A stretch of DNA of 64,000 nucleotides from CBDANW01 sp965197825 (GTDB taxonomy: Bacteria; Acidobacteriota; Vicinamibacteria; Marinacidobacterales; DATDRI01): positions 372,001-436,000 of the forward strand of contig CBDANW010000002.1 in NCBI GenBank assembly GCA_965197825.1, read 5' to 3'. A program made the position numbers and the translations under genes. This document shows positions 10,701 through 19,590 of the stretch, one piece after another (the stretch's first letter is position 1; every line of letters starts with the position of its first letter). The notes below the pieces were generated by a model. It saw nothing but the letters and a program-made list of their open reading frames with translations. It was not told where the DNA came from and searched no databases.

Positions 10701-11463
10701 TCACCCGGTGCGCGGCCGGTGCGGAACGCGTGATAGGCCAACGCGCAGGCGACGACCGTATCCGGCGGGTGACCGTTCCCGTAGAGAATCCCTGTTCGGC
10801 AGTTCGGCGGAGCACCTCCGTCATCGTACCGTTTGGGTGCTGATGGGTAGAGGCGATGACGGTCTGCGCCCGCACACCTTTTTGATCCATCGGTTGGCCT
10901 TGAGCGGCTTCGAGGATCGAAAGGCGCATCTCGTCGGCCTCATCGATACGTAGCCGCGCCGGATGCAAACCGCGGACGGCTGTCTGGGACGCGGTGAGAG
11001 CTGTGATGGTATTACCCCAGAGCAAACGGGTTTTGTTGAGTTTAGGCAGTCCATCGAGCAGATGGCGCGGCGCATGGGGTGCCCCCCAGTACCCGCGCAT
11101 CGCATCGAGGACCCGTACGGACTGCTCCCCTGAACCGCCTAGCACGGTGACGCTGGTTTCGAGAGTCACGGATTCCGTCAGGGCGAGAAGACTCAGCAAG
11201 TAGGTCTTTCCCCCAAAGGCCCGGGACGCGTTCCAAACCGTGACGGGCGTCCGGGCAAAATAGCTGTCGCAAAATGCCTCAGCGGGCGTCCGATGCCTCG
11301 CGCAACAGCGAACCTGCGGAATCCGAACCCCGAAGGTGTCCTCCACGTACTGCAGGAGCTCCGCGTTGGTCGTGGTCGGCATCGCACGCCGACGGAGCTC
11401 GGCGCGAATCGCATCCGGGCGGAGCGTGGTTCGGAGAGCTTCAAGTGTCGTTGATTTCGGCAA
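10675..11463 (-). pseudogene. Phage terminase large subunit, truncated or frameshifted
   Basis: The product resembles the ATPase part of a phage packaging motor. NASRAFGGKTYLLSLLAL is a degenerate Walker A region near residues 78-95, and LRIDEADEM near 171-179 matches Walker B. The ORF ends after only 262 residues. From about 10800 another frame reads GHPPDTVVACALAYHAF then stops at 10681, resembling the acidic C-terminal tip of a terminase nuclease domain. The middle of the nuclease domain is missing, so an internal deletion seems to have joined the two ends out of frame. It starts 23 bp inside the upstream small-subunit-like gene. Confidence 0.6.
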
Positions 11464-11699
11464 GAGCCTTCTCCAAGGTAGCGCTGCTGATCCGCGTCAG
11501 CAACCCGGCGTCAGAAGAGGATCCCGAGGCGTCCGGAGGCGCGGCACGGGCGGGTAGCCCCCGATCGCGATAGACCTCCGGCCGCTTGGCCTTCAACAGA
11601 AACATCAAGAGAGGGTCGCTGAAAACGGGAACATTCCCGATCTGATTGCCTTTGTGGAAGAGCGGTTTCTCCGTCCCGACCAGTGCCCGGCGGCGAGCC
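11441..11699 (-). pseudogene. Phage terminase small subunit-like protein, 5' end lost
   Basis: The frame contains VFSDPLLMFLLKAKRPEVYR, a signature often seen in phage terminase small-subunit-like proteins, and ends ATLEKALAEINDT. Its N-terminal HTH half is replaced by the miniature element that begins at 11700. It overlaps the terminase large start by 23 bp, consistent with the small-then-large order of a packaging module. Together these two are the only prophage remnant at this spot. Confidence 0.5.
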
Positions 11700-12016
11700 C
11701 GTCCTGTGCCAAAACTCGGCCCTTTTGAAAGACCATGGCTGTAATTTAATGCACTGTAAAGTCTTAGTGTCATTTTGCCAACACTTGATGGTGGAAGCAC
11801 CCATGAGGTCTGTGTGAGCGGCAGGGCTGCCCGATCGAACAACGGCTGCCTGACCAACAGTAGGAATTGCACATGGTACGTCATGATGGATCCGAAGATA
11901 ACACCCTCGGGCCAGACGATTGTAAAGGCCACGGCCCTTGGCACCATCGCAAAACACAGACGCTAAGCTGCTGATTTATCGGCTATTTCAAGAGGGCCGA
12001 GTTTTGGCACAGGACG
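11700..12016 (-). mobile_element. Miniature element MITE-A, copy 1
   Basis: This 317-bp non-coding element is bounded by inverted ends CGTCCTGTGCCAAAACTCGG and its complement. It keeps the left end of the rve-type IS (start-codon region) fused to its right end (AAGTGTTGG, ATTTAATGCAC motifs), so it is an internal-deletion derivative. Copies lie at 16465 and 63452, and a truncated one at 50667. Confidence 0.85.
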
Positions 12017-12122
12017 GGATGATCCTCGCATCACAGCAAGGGCCCTCCGAATAAAGAGCGGGTGAGAATCGGTTATAGCCGATAAAATGGATCGGTTATA
12101 TAGTTGCGGCCGATTCGGTGGG
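12017..12122. other. About 100 bp without gene or known repeat
   Basis: It lies between two IS-derived ends. An imperfect dyad (GGTTATAGCCGATAAAATGG then ATCGGTTATA) is visible near 12071-12101. Nothing else is recognised. Confidence 0.3.
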
Positions 12123-12154
12123 CGTCCTGTGCCAAAACTCAGCCCTTTTGAAAT

Positions 12155-12576
12155 GGGACTTATAACGATTGATTGACAGGCATTTCTCAAACCACTACAT
12201 CTTGTGCTCTCGCACTTTACTACCTGTTGCGGTGTCGGGGGTATGAGTTTGCGCTACCTAGACTTGATCCGCTAGAATCTTACTTGAAATAGTAAAGCCG
12301 GGCGTGGATGCCCGGCTTTACTATCCTACCAACTCAGCGAGAGGCTCGGTAGGAGCGCGAATCGCGCAAGCATACTACCACCGCCGATTCGCAAGTTCAA
12401 TAGCCTCTCCCTCACAAAGCCCAGGACCTCGCTTGGCCGAAGGGGGGTGGACGCCTTGATCCCCAAAGTCGATATATCAAAAATCGGTATGTAGAGGTGG
12501 GATGATTGGGGTGTCTTTGATAAGCTGCTCAAACGCAAGGGGTTACTAACATTGTCAATCAATCGTTATAAGTCCC
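12155..12576 (+). mobile_element. Miniature element MITE-B with 24-bp perfect ends and 8-bp target duplication
   Basis: A 422-bp non-coding element is flanked by perfect 24-bp inverted repeats beginning GGGACTTATAACGATTGATT (12155-12178 and 12553-12576). The direct repeat TTTGAAAT lies at 12147-12154 and 12577-12584. It sits inside the terminal repeat of another element. Fragments occur at 40543-40680 and 54094-54163. No ORF encodes a transposase, so movement would need an enzyme supplied elsewhere. Confidence 0.9.
12291..12322. repeat. Perfect 13-bp hairpin inside MITE-B
   Basis: AGTAAAGCCGGGC pairs with GCCCGGCTTTACT across a 6-base loop. The same hairpin, inverted and with complementary loop, is at 40598-40629. 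It could act as a bidirectional terminator or a transposition-related structure. Confidence 0.7.
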
Positions 12577-12686
12577 TTTGAAATAGGCCATAAATCAGCA
12601 GCTTAGTGTCTGTGTTTGCGACCGGGCCAAGGGCCGTGGGCTTTACAATCGTCTGGCCCGAGGGTGTTATCTTCAGCTCCATGATG

Positions 12687-14052
12687 GAGCTACCCTCAGA
12701 AGGTGTGGAAATAAAGTAAAGGCGGAGTATAACCTTCCGCGTCACGAAACACGGCGTGAAGGGGCCAACGGAAGGAGACACCGCCATGAAGGAAAAGACC
12801 ACAGGACGACGGAGCTCGTCAAGGGTGGCTTGGGAGTCGCTGGAGAAGTGGGCGAGGCTTGAGATCCAGGATTGGGTGCAGGAGCTGATGGTAGCCGAAG
12901 TCACGGAGCTTCTCGGGCGTGAGAAATCGGAGAGACGGAAGCCCGTGGACACAACGGCGGGCTATCGAAATGGATACGGTAAGCCTCGGAAGCTGACGAT
13001 GAGCGTGGGCACAGTGACGGTTCGCCGGCCGAGAGTACGGGACGTGGAGGAGAGGTTCGAAAGTCGAGTGCTTCCGCTGTTCAAGCGTCGGAGCGAAACG
13101 GTGAGCGAGTTGATTCCGGAGCTGTACCTGCATGGACTAGCTCACGGAGATTTCGATCTGTCGCTCCGCGGGCTTCTAGGGGAGGACGCTCCACTTTCTC
13201 CCAGCACGGTGTCGCGGCTGAAACAGAAATGGCAGGGAGAGTACGAGCAGTGGCTAGCTAGCCCACTGGAAGAACTCGAGCTCGTGTACCTGTGGGTAGA
13301 TGGCGTGTACGTGAAGGCCGGCCTTGAGAAGGACAAGGCGGCGGTGCTAGTTGCGGTTGGTGGCCTGTCCGACGGGACGAAAATCGTCCTGACGCTGGAG
13401 GCCGGGCATCGAGAATCCGAAGCGTCATGGTCGTCGCTGCTACGGAGACTGAAGAAGCGCGGTCTGAGATGTCCCCGTTTGGTGATCGGTGACGGGCATC
13501 TGGGCCGCGACCCGAAACGTATTTCCAGAAGCTGAGGAACAGCGGTGCTGGAACCACCGAATCCTCAACGTACTGGACCGGATTCCGAAAAGGGACCAGG
13601 CGCAGGCCAAGCCGCTGTTGACGGCGATCCCCTACGCCACCAGCCTGCAGGAGTGCGAGACGAAGAAGGCCAAGTTCCAGGATTGGTGCTTGCGCAAGGG
13701 TCTTCCGGGGGCCGCGCACGTGCTCGACGAGGACTGGGAGCGGATGGTCAGCTTTTATTCCTTTCCCAAGCCTCACTGGCAACACCTTCGCACGGGCAAC
13801 GTCGTGGAGTCACCGTTCGCTGCACTGAGATTGAGAACGGATGCGGCCAAAAGGTTCAAGAAAATCGAGTCCGCCACTGCGACAATCTTCAAACTGCTTC
13901 TGGTTGCGGAGAAGAATTTTCGCCGGCTCAACGCACCGGAGCTGATGCGAGAGGTTCACCTGGGCGTTCGATTTGAAGATGGAGACAGGGTAACGGAGTC
14001 GTCGAAGGTTGCTGCTGCCTGAACTTTTTTACACACCTATTGACAAGAGCTC
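12687..14052 (+). mobile_element. IS256-family element type b, copy A (inactive), with target duplication
   Basis: The ends are imperfect inverted repeats GAGCTACCCTCAGAAGGTGT and, inward from the right, GAGCTCTTGTCAATAGGTGT. The target duplication CCATGATG lies at 12679-12686 and 14053-14060. It inserted across the transposase start codon of the rve-type IS. Its own transposase carries an 8-bp deletion. Confidence 0.93.
12786..14022 (+). pseudogene. IS256-family transposase type b, copy A, frameshifted
   Basis: The reading frame is intact from the ATG at 12786 (SD GAAGGAGA eight bases upstream) to codon ~236, then breaks at the second catalytic aspartate. An 8-bp deletion (TCATCTCG present in copy C at 31876-31883) changes VIGDGHLGIWAATR to VIGDGHLGRDPKR, then a stop at 13535. 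The rest, including NVVESPFAALR with the catalytic Glu, continues in another frame to 14022. Thus two of three DDE residues are separated from the third. Confidence 0.9.
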
Positions 14053-14253
14053 CCATGATGACCTACCACGTGCAATTCCTACTGCTCGTTCTGGCTGGCT
14101 GGGTCAACCGCCAGCAGCAGGATGTGATCGACTACCTGCAAGAGGAGAACCGCGTCCTGTGCCAAAACTCGGCCCTTTTGAAATAGACCGCAAATCAGCA
14201 GCTTAGACGCCCTTGGAATCCGCGCAGAATCCAGGGTATTTCGCGCCGCAGGA
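14053..14253 (+). repeat. rve-type transposase start joined to IS end and repeat R5
   Basis: From 14055 to 14151 the frame MMTYHVQFLLLVLAGWVNRQ of the rve-type transposase resumes after the IS256b insertion. It is then cut at CAAGAGGAGAACCG by a fresh CGTCCTGTGCC end (14153). The tail from 14203 to 14253 (GACGCCCTTGGAATCCGCGC) is repeat R5, also at 19421, 32601, 54213 and 54603. The same cut point recurs at 20447. Confidence 0.65.
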
Positions 14254-15342
14254 CTGCCTTGGTGCACAATTCCGATAGAGGCCGAGAGCTCGCTTGGCCC
14301 CGACTCCCATCATCCGATCATCTCGCTATCAGGCATCCCGAGCGCCGTCATGGTGTTGAGAATCTTGCACCCGATCCTTGCCTCAACTCTCTGTGCCGCC
14401 AACCCTCTCGCTCGCATCGCTGAGCCCACGATAGCCTTGTAGCGATGGAACGTTGTCTCGACTTTGCTCCGTTTGCTGTAGCCCGATTCTGTGTGCCACT
14501 TTCGTTTGCCGAGCCGAGCTTGTGCTGCAATGTTGCGATTGCGCTGTCGGTTGCTCGCCGGCCCCGATGCGAGCAGGGCGCCCTTGCGCGGCGGTATCAG
14601 CACCCTCGGCGAGCGATGAGCGCTGTGATTCTCGATTGCCTCATAGACGCCGCCGGCGTCGTATGCGGTGTCAGCTCTGGCCGATGAGATGGGACTGTCG
14701 ATCTGTCCGACAAGCGATGCAACCCGCGATGAATCGCGGGCTCTTTTGCTCGTCAGCTCGCCGGCGACGACTTCGCCACTCTGCTCGTCGACACACAGAT
14801 GGAGCTTGCGATAGTCCCTGCTCTTTTGTGCTCTGCGCAGCTGGCCGGCGTGGACAGCGAGACCGCTGCTGTCGATCAAGATGTGCAACGGCGTCTTCTG
14901 CTTGTCTTGGTAGAAGGGGACCTCACCCAGCTTCGGCTTGCGCCTCGAGAGCGTGGTGTGATCGGGCACATCATTGTCTAGCTTCATCAGAGCGAACAAC
15001 GACCGCAGCAATCCCTCGCTCTGCCTAGATGACAGATGAAACACCATGCCCAGGGTGACAGCCGTCTCGATGGCGTGGTTCGAGTACTTGCGTTGACGGC
15101 CCGGTTTCCTCCTCCTTGGCCGGGGCGCGTCCCAGTTCACAAGCTTGCCGGCGGTGAGCGAGATCCAGACGGTCAGCCTCCCGCGGTTGCGTAGACCCGC
15201 CTCATATTCACGCCAATTCCTCACGCGATAGGCCTTCTTCACATACTTCCGCTGAGTGCGTTTGAAAATGCTCATGGGGAACCTCGTATCCGCGAGTACA
15301 GGACAATTGTGGACCGAGATCGCGAGTTGTGCACCAAGGCAG
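14254..15342 (-). mobile_element. IS5-family element, complete copy
   Basis: A perfect inverted pair CTGCCTTGGTGCACAA and TTGTGCACCAAGGCAG bounds about 1.09 kb containing one transposase gene. It interrupts repeat R5, whose sequence elsewhere runs CGCCGCAGGGCTGACTTCCG. No convincing target duplication is seen. Confidence 0.88.
14310..15275 (-). CDS. IS5-family transposase
   Basis: This 321-residue DDE transposase has catalytic aspartates in LIDSSGLAVH and ADTAYDAGGVYEA and a glutamate in SKVETTFHRYKAIVG, with an N-terminal MSIFKRTQRKYVKKAYRV. I chose the ATG at 15275 because the fragment at 1338 begins at the same codon. Longer upstream reading runs through the terminal repeat into unrelated DNA. 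The frame is intact, so the element could be active. Confidence 0.92.
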   Translation of the reverse strand: MSIFKRTQRKYVKKAYRVRNWREYEAGLRNRGRLTVWISLTAGKLVNWDAPRPRRRKPGRQRKYSNHAIETAVTLGMVFHLSSRQSEGLLRSLFALMKLDNDVPDHTTLSRRKPKLGEVPFYQDKQKTPLHILIDSSGLAVHAGQLRRAQKSRDYRKLHLCVDEQSGEVVAGELTSKRARDSSRVASLVGQIDSPISSARADTAYDAGGVYEAIENHSAHRSPRVLIPPRKGALLASGPASNRQRNRNIAAQARLGKRKWHTESGYSKRSKVETTFHRYKAIVGSAMRARGLAAQRVEARIGCKILNTMTALGMPDSEMIG

Positions 15343-15407
15343 CTTCCCTCCACTCTGGATTGACCTTGCTTCACTTCGGCAATGGGAGTCAGGTCACCAG
15401 TGCCGGT

Positions 15408-15501
15408 TGTGCTCCGCAAAAAGTCCATCCAGCGTTGATTGCGTGCTTTAGACTTGCTACGGTCGGCTGCTTCTGGCCGATCTTCTTTTTTGCGGATCAC
15501 A
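15408..15501. repeat. Small palindromic element P1, copy 1
   Basis: This 94-bp unit has ends TGTGCTCCGCAAAAAGTC and TTTTTTGCGGATCACA, an imperfect inverted pair, plus an internal GGCCGATCTT region. Relatives lie at 34074-34130 (57 bp) and 35704-35795 (92 bp). It ends 7 bases before the first possible start of the downstream membrane-protein gene. Confidence 0.7.
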
Positions 15502-15529
15502 ACGAAGCATGGCATACTCTTGCAGGAGT

Positions 15530-16057
15530 ATGCATACCTTCGCTGAACGCGTCGTTGGCGCTGCCCGTCTGAAACCAGACATCTACGAGGAGGTCGAGGC
15601 GGATCCGAGAGCCACCGCGCAGGCGATGGGTGTGGTTGTCCTCTCGAGCGTGGCCGGCGGTATCGGCCTGGCGGGGGGCCAGGGCGCGAACCTCATCGTC
15701 AGCACCCTGGGGGCGCTGCTCGGCTGGCTCATCTGGGCCGTCCTGATCTACGTCCTCGGCACCAAGGTCTTCGCGCAGCCCCAGACGCGCGCCGATGTGG
15801 GGGAGTTGCTCCGGACCACCGGGTTCGCGGCGGCCCCAGGCGTGCTGCGCGTGCTTGGCATCTTGCCAGGGCTGCTCGGCGACCTGTTTCTGCTGGCGGT
15901 GCCGATCTGGATGCTCGTCGCGATGGTGCTGGCGGTGCGGCAGGCGCTTGATTTCACGACGACATGGCGTGCGGTGGTGGTGTGCGTGGCCGGGTGGGGT
16001 GTCATGCTCGTGCTGATCGCCGTGAGCGGCGGCTTCATGAGCCCTGTCGGCCAATAG
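15530..16057 (+). CDS. Yip1-like integral membrane protein
   Basis: The 175-residue product starts MHTFAERVVGAARLKPDIYEE. It has about four or five hydrophobic segments (around residues 30-50, 54-80, 95-145 and 150-170), as in bacterial Yip1-domain proteins, whose function is poorly known. I prefer the ATG at 15530 by family resemblance. An upstream in-frame ATG at 15509 lies 8 bp after palindromic element P1, and the AGGAG at 15524 is too close to the 15530 ATG to be ideal. The gene stands alone. Confidence 0.75.
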   Translation: MHTFAERVVGAARLKPDIYEEVEADPRATAQAMGVVVLSSVAGGIGLAGGQGANLIVSTLGALLGWLIWAVLIYVLGTKVFAQPQTRADVGELLRTTGFAAAPGVLRVLGILPGLLGDLFLLAVPIWMLVAMVLAVRQALDFTTTWRAVVVCVAGWGVMLVLIAVSGGFMSPVGQ

Positions 16058-16127
16058 CCGGACGGGGCACGCGGGTGGTCCCTATGCCGCGTCGCGGTGG
16101 TAATAACTGAGCAAGCCGCCTAGTCGC

Positions 16128-16464
16128 TTACGACATCGCACGTTTCCGTGGGAACTTGGCCGTGAGGTTTCTTGCCGCCTGCTTCATCCACTCCCCGTTT
16201 GGGTCCGAGGTCATCCCACCGATGCACACGCAGCGAGTGGTGATATCGATGACAAACAGGACATGGTAGCGGACGAGGCCGAACGGGTTCACAACCTCGA
16301 CGGTGAACAGGTCTGTCGCAGCGATAGCGCCCCAATGAGCCTTGAGGAAGGTGCTCCACGACATGCTCTTGCCCCGCTCTGGAGCCGGCGCGATACCGTG
16401 CTCGGCGAGGAGCCTCTTGATGGTGTTGCGTCCGAGTTCATGTCTGAGGTTCTTGAGTGCACCC
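16128..16464 (-). pseudogene. rve-type IS transposase fragment (middle part)
   Basis: The minus strand reads GALKNLRHELGRNTIKRLL then MSWSTFLKAHWGAIAATDLF and DITTRCVCIGGMTSDPNGEW, ending after AKFPRKRAMS. This covers the first catalytic Asp of the rve domain but lacks the N-terminal HTH and the C-terminal D and E. Its 5' side is cut exactly by MITE-A copy 2. The same protein region occurs at 42504-44068. Confidence 0.8.
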
Positions 16465-16782
16465 CGTCCTGTGCCAAAACTCGGCCCTCTTGAAATAGCC
16501 GATAAATCAGCAGCTTAGCGTCTGTGTTTTGCGACGGTGCCAAGGGCTGTGGGCTTTACAATCGTCTGGCCCGAGGGTTGTTATCTTCGGATCCATCATG
16601 ACGTACCACGTGCAAATCCTACTGTTGGTCAGGCAGCCGTTGTTCGATCGGGCAGCCCTGCTGCTCACACAGACCTCATGGGTGCTTCCGCCATTAAGTG
16701 TTGGTAAAATGACGCTAAGACTTCACGGTGCATTAAATTACAGCCATGGTCTTTCAAAAGGGCCGAGTTTTGGCACAGGACG
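16465..16782 (+). mobile_element. Miniature element MITE-A, copy 2
   Basis: This 318-bp element is the same as copy 1 in opposite orientation, with both CGTCCTGTGCCAAAACTCGG ends present. The right inverted end is complete. It has replaced the 5' part of the transposase fragment at 16128-16464. Confidence 0.85.
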
Positions 16783-16785
16783 GGA

Positions 16786-16920
16786 TTGAAGGTAAAGGCC
16801 ATGCTGGACAAGAACTCCTACGAGACGGGCCAGAGGATCAGCGACGAAGAGATGCAGGAGCTTCGACTCAAAGATCACCCCTTCCACGGCAACTGGAATT
16901 ACACTCTACAACCCCGACGT
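16786..16920 (+). pseudogene. ISAzo13-family transposase, C-terminal fragment
   Basis: The frame VKAMLDKNSYETGQRISDEE then LKDHPFHGNWNYTLQPRR matches the characteristic C-terminus of ISAzo13-type transposases (ISDEEM...FHG.WNYT..PR). About 45 codons survive between MITE-A and the CCTGTCC-type IS end at 16922. The catalytic core is absent. Confidence 0.65.
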
Positions 16921-17148
16921 CGTCCTGTCCAAAAACACGAACGAACTCAAGACCTGCATCAGCCAGAGCGTTTCGTATAGACGCGTCTACGCTTGCTTCG
17001 CCAAGGGAAGCTGGAATGCTCGGTCATGAGCACGCCGATCCAACCCTGGACGTTCTTGGTCGTCGCGGTAGAGGTATTTGAATGCTAGTGTCAGTTGGCC
17101 CGGGTGTGTCGGCGAACGCCATCGCTATTGATAAGGATGTCGGCGTGC
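16921..17148. repeat. Composite of short IS-end repeats
   Basis: It holds a partial CCTGTCCAAAAACACGAACG end (16922-16950), an inverted R6 copy with flank (16977-17085, matching 22140-22260), and a segment TTGAATGCTAGTGTCAGTTG (17085-17148) shared with 51448. No gene. Confidence 0.6.
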
Positions 17149-18512
17149 GAGCTACCCTCAGAAGGTGTGGAAATAAAGTAAAGGCGGAGTAACCTTCCGC
17201 GTCACGAAACACGGCGTGAAGGGGCCAACGGAAGGAGACACCGCCATGAAGGAAAAGACCACAGGACGACGGAGCTCGTCAAGGGTGGCTTGGGAGTCGC
17301 TGGAGAAGTGGGCGAGGCTTGAGATCCAGGATTGGGTGCAGGAGCTGATGGTAGCCGAAGTCACGGAGCTTCTCGGGCGTGAGAAATCGGAGAGACGGAA
17401 GCCCGTGGACACAACGGCGGGCTATCGAAATGGATACGGTAAGCCTCGGAAGCTGACGATGAGCGTGGGCACAGTGACGGTTCGCCGGCCGAGAGTACGG
17501 GACGTGGAGGAGAGGTTCGAAAGTCGAGTGCTTCCGCTGTTCAAGCGTCGGAGCGAAACGGTGAGCGAGTTGATTCCGGAGCTGTACCTGCATGGACTAG
17601 CTCACGGAGATTTCGATCTGTCGCTCCGCGGGCTTCTAGGGGAGGACGCTCCACTTTCTCCCAGCACGGTGTCGCGGCTGAAACAGAAATGGCAGGGAGA
17701 GTACGAGCAGTGGCTAGCTAGCCCACTGGAAGAACTCGAGCTCGTGTACCTGTGGGTAGATGGCGTGTACGTGAAGGCCGGCCTTGAGAAGGACAAGGCG
17801 GCGGTGCTAGTTGCGGTTGGTGGCCTGTCCGACGGGACGAAAATCGTCCTGACGCTGGAGGCCGGGCATCGAGAATCCGAAGCGTCATGGTCGTCGCTGC
17901 TACGGAGACTGAAGAAGCGCGGTCTGAGATGTCCCCGTTTGGTGATCGGTGACGGGCATCTGGGCCGCGACCCGAAACGTATTTCCAGAAGCTGAGGAAC
18001 AGCGGTGCTGGAACCACCGAATCCTCAACGTACTGGACCGGATTCCGAAAAGGGACCAGGCGCAGGCCAAGCCGCTGTTGACGGCGATCCCCTACGCCAC
18101 CAGCCTGCAGGAGTGCGAGACGAAGAAGGCCAAGTTCCAGGATTGGTGCTTGCGCAAGAGTCTTCCGGGGGCCGCGCACGTGCTCGACGAGGACTGGGAG
18201 CGGATGGTCAGCTTTTATTCCTTTCCCAAGCCTCACTGGCAACACCTTCGCACGAGCAACGTCGTGGAGTCACCGTTCGCTGCACTGAGATTGAGAACGG
18301 ATGCGGCCAAAAGGTTCAAGAAAGTCGAGTCCGCCACTGCGACAATCTTCAAACTGCTTCTGGTTGCGGAGAAGAATTTTCGCCGGCTCAACGCACCGGA
18401 GCTGATGCGAGAGGTTCACCTGGGCGTTCGATTTGAAGATGGAGACAGGGTAACGGAGTCGTCGAAGGTTGCTGCTGCCTGAACTTTTTTACACACCTAT
18501 TGACAAGAGCTC
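17149..18512 (+). mobile_element. IS256-family element type b, copy B (inactive), with target duplication
   Basis: The ends are those of copy A, and the target duplication CGGCGTGC lies at 17141-17148 and 18513-18520. The length of 1364 bp is 8 bp shorter than copy C. It carries the same 8-bp deletion as copy A yet sits at a distinct target with its own duplication. Confidence 0.93.
17246..18482 (+). pseudogene. IS256-family transposase type b, copy B, frameshifted
   Basis: It is nearly identical to copy A, and the frame breaks at the same second catalytic Asp (VIGDGHLGRDPKR, stop at 17995) and resumes as CRKSLPGAAHVLDEDW... in another frame to 18482. Substitutions such as RKSLP for RKGLP and LRTSN for LRTGN separate it from copy A. 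Because the deletion predates the split of the two copies, at least one moved or was copied after inactivation, presumably with transposase from an intact copy such as C. Confidence 0.9.
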
Positions 18513-18578
18513 CGGCGTGCATACAGAGGGGCTTATATCCATGACTAGACACGACAGAAGAATAGGAGAAGATGAAAT

Positions 18579-18944
18579 ATGCGGTCACTAAAAGGATGCT
18601 TCATGCTCGCCGTAGCTTTCGTTTTGACACTCAACAACTTCTTCTACGCCGTCAATCCCGCTGCGGCCAAGCCCATATTCGATTGGATCGACCCTTTCGC
18701 AGTCGTCGCCCTCGTACTCGTTTTCATCGAGAAAATCCTCGGTTCGATGCGGGGCGAAACCGAATGGCCTCGGCTCGTGGTGACGGTCCTGGTGGGGGCG
18801 CTGGTTCATTTATACGCCTACAATTACCTGGCGAAGATGGCGGGCAGTGGACTGGAGAGCGGGACCTTGTGGCTGGTTATGGTGCCGTTTGCGGTCTCCT
18901 TGCTCATCTATGAGGGCTTTTTTCTGATTCGTGAATCCCAATAG
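18579..18944 (+). CDS. Small membrane protein of unknown function
   Basis: The 121-residue protein has four probable membrane segments: FMLAVAFVLTLNNFFYAV near 8-25, PFAVVALVLVFIEKIL near 39-54, LVVTVLVGALVHLYAYNYL near 66-84 and LWLVMVPFAVSLLIYEGFFL near 97-116. No family is recognised. A purine-rich AGGAGAAG lies about 12 bases upstream, and a start at 18603 is possible. The gene follows IS256b copy B directly and has no partner gene. Confidence 0.7.
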   Translation: MRSLKGCFMLAVAFVLTLNNFFYAVNPAAAKPIFDWIDPFAVVALVLVFIEKILGSMRGETEWPRLVVTVLVGALVHLYAYNYLAKMAGSGLESGTLWLVMVPFAVSLLIYEGFFLIRESQ

Positions 18945-19116
18945 GGGCTTGTCGAGCCATGTATATAAGCCCCCATACAGACACGTCTCTGAACGTCAGG
19001 CACCGCGTGATCAACCCAACCGGCATCGCCGAAAGAACGGCGTCTCTCGAAATCAGGCTCAAACTCTAGCTCGCGAGCGGGTTACGCGGCGGCCGCATCG
19101 GCGAGCGCGTGATCTT

Positions 19117-19313
19117 AATTCCCTGTTCTTCCAGAGCGATTCCCTGTTTGCCTATTTCAAATTCCCTGTTCGGTCACCTCAAATTCCCTGTTATTTCGGA
19201 ACAGGGAATTGCCATCTAACCATTTGAGATACAGATAGTTACCACGTCAAAAACGGTCCGATCAGCCTCAATAATGGCCCAAATTCCCTGTTAATTCCCT
19301 GTTTTTCCCTGTT
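19117..19313. repeat. Cluster of eight ATTCCCTGTT motifs
   Basis: The 10-base motif ATTCCCTGTT occurs near 19118, 19139, 19161, 19183, 19283 and 19294. A shortened form lies at 19305 and an inverted one (AACAGGGAAT) at 19200. Spacing is about 11-22 bases within each group. Such iteration suggests a protein-binding or recombination site. There is no gene in 18945-19368. Confidence 0.65.
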
Positions 19314-19590
19314 CTTGATGGTTGCCAGCCGAGACCGGATAGCTCCAAACTGCGCCATCCGCCACCCCGTCCTGTGCCAAAACTCGGCCCTTTTGAAATA
19401 GACCGCAAATCAGCAGCTTAGACGCCCTTGGAATCCGCGCAGAATCCAGGGTATTTCACGCCGCAGGGCTGACTTCCGACCCATGGGCTGCGGGTGACGG
19501 GCGACAGGCCCACCGGGGGTGCGCACGGCTGGCTCAAATCGGCTGCCGGGGCGAGCTGCAGGCAACGAACTGCGCTCCCGGAAGAAATAC
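19311..19590. repeat. IS-end composite: tail of conserved block, R1 end and R5
   Basis: The tail GACCGGATAGCTCCAAACTG (19331-19350) also precedes IS ends at 48253 and 63452. It is followed by the CGTCCTGTGCCAAAACTCGG end at 19368 and R5 with its extension to about 19585, which matches 60530-60630. Confidence 0.6.

Larger units (their letters stand above)
12123..12686 (+). mobile_element. Left end of the rve-type IS, split by MITE-B
   Basis: The end CGTCCTGTGCCAAAACTCAG starts at 12123 and resumes after MITE-B at 12577. It continues through the usual 5' region to the transposase ATG near 12681, where IS256-type-b copy A has inserted. The transposase start continues at 14053. Confidence 0.7.

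Noticed and set aside
12326..12562. A 78-codon frame inside MITE-B
   Set aside because: No ribosome-binding site and not recoverable in the other MITE-B fragments; the element is treated as non-coding.
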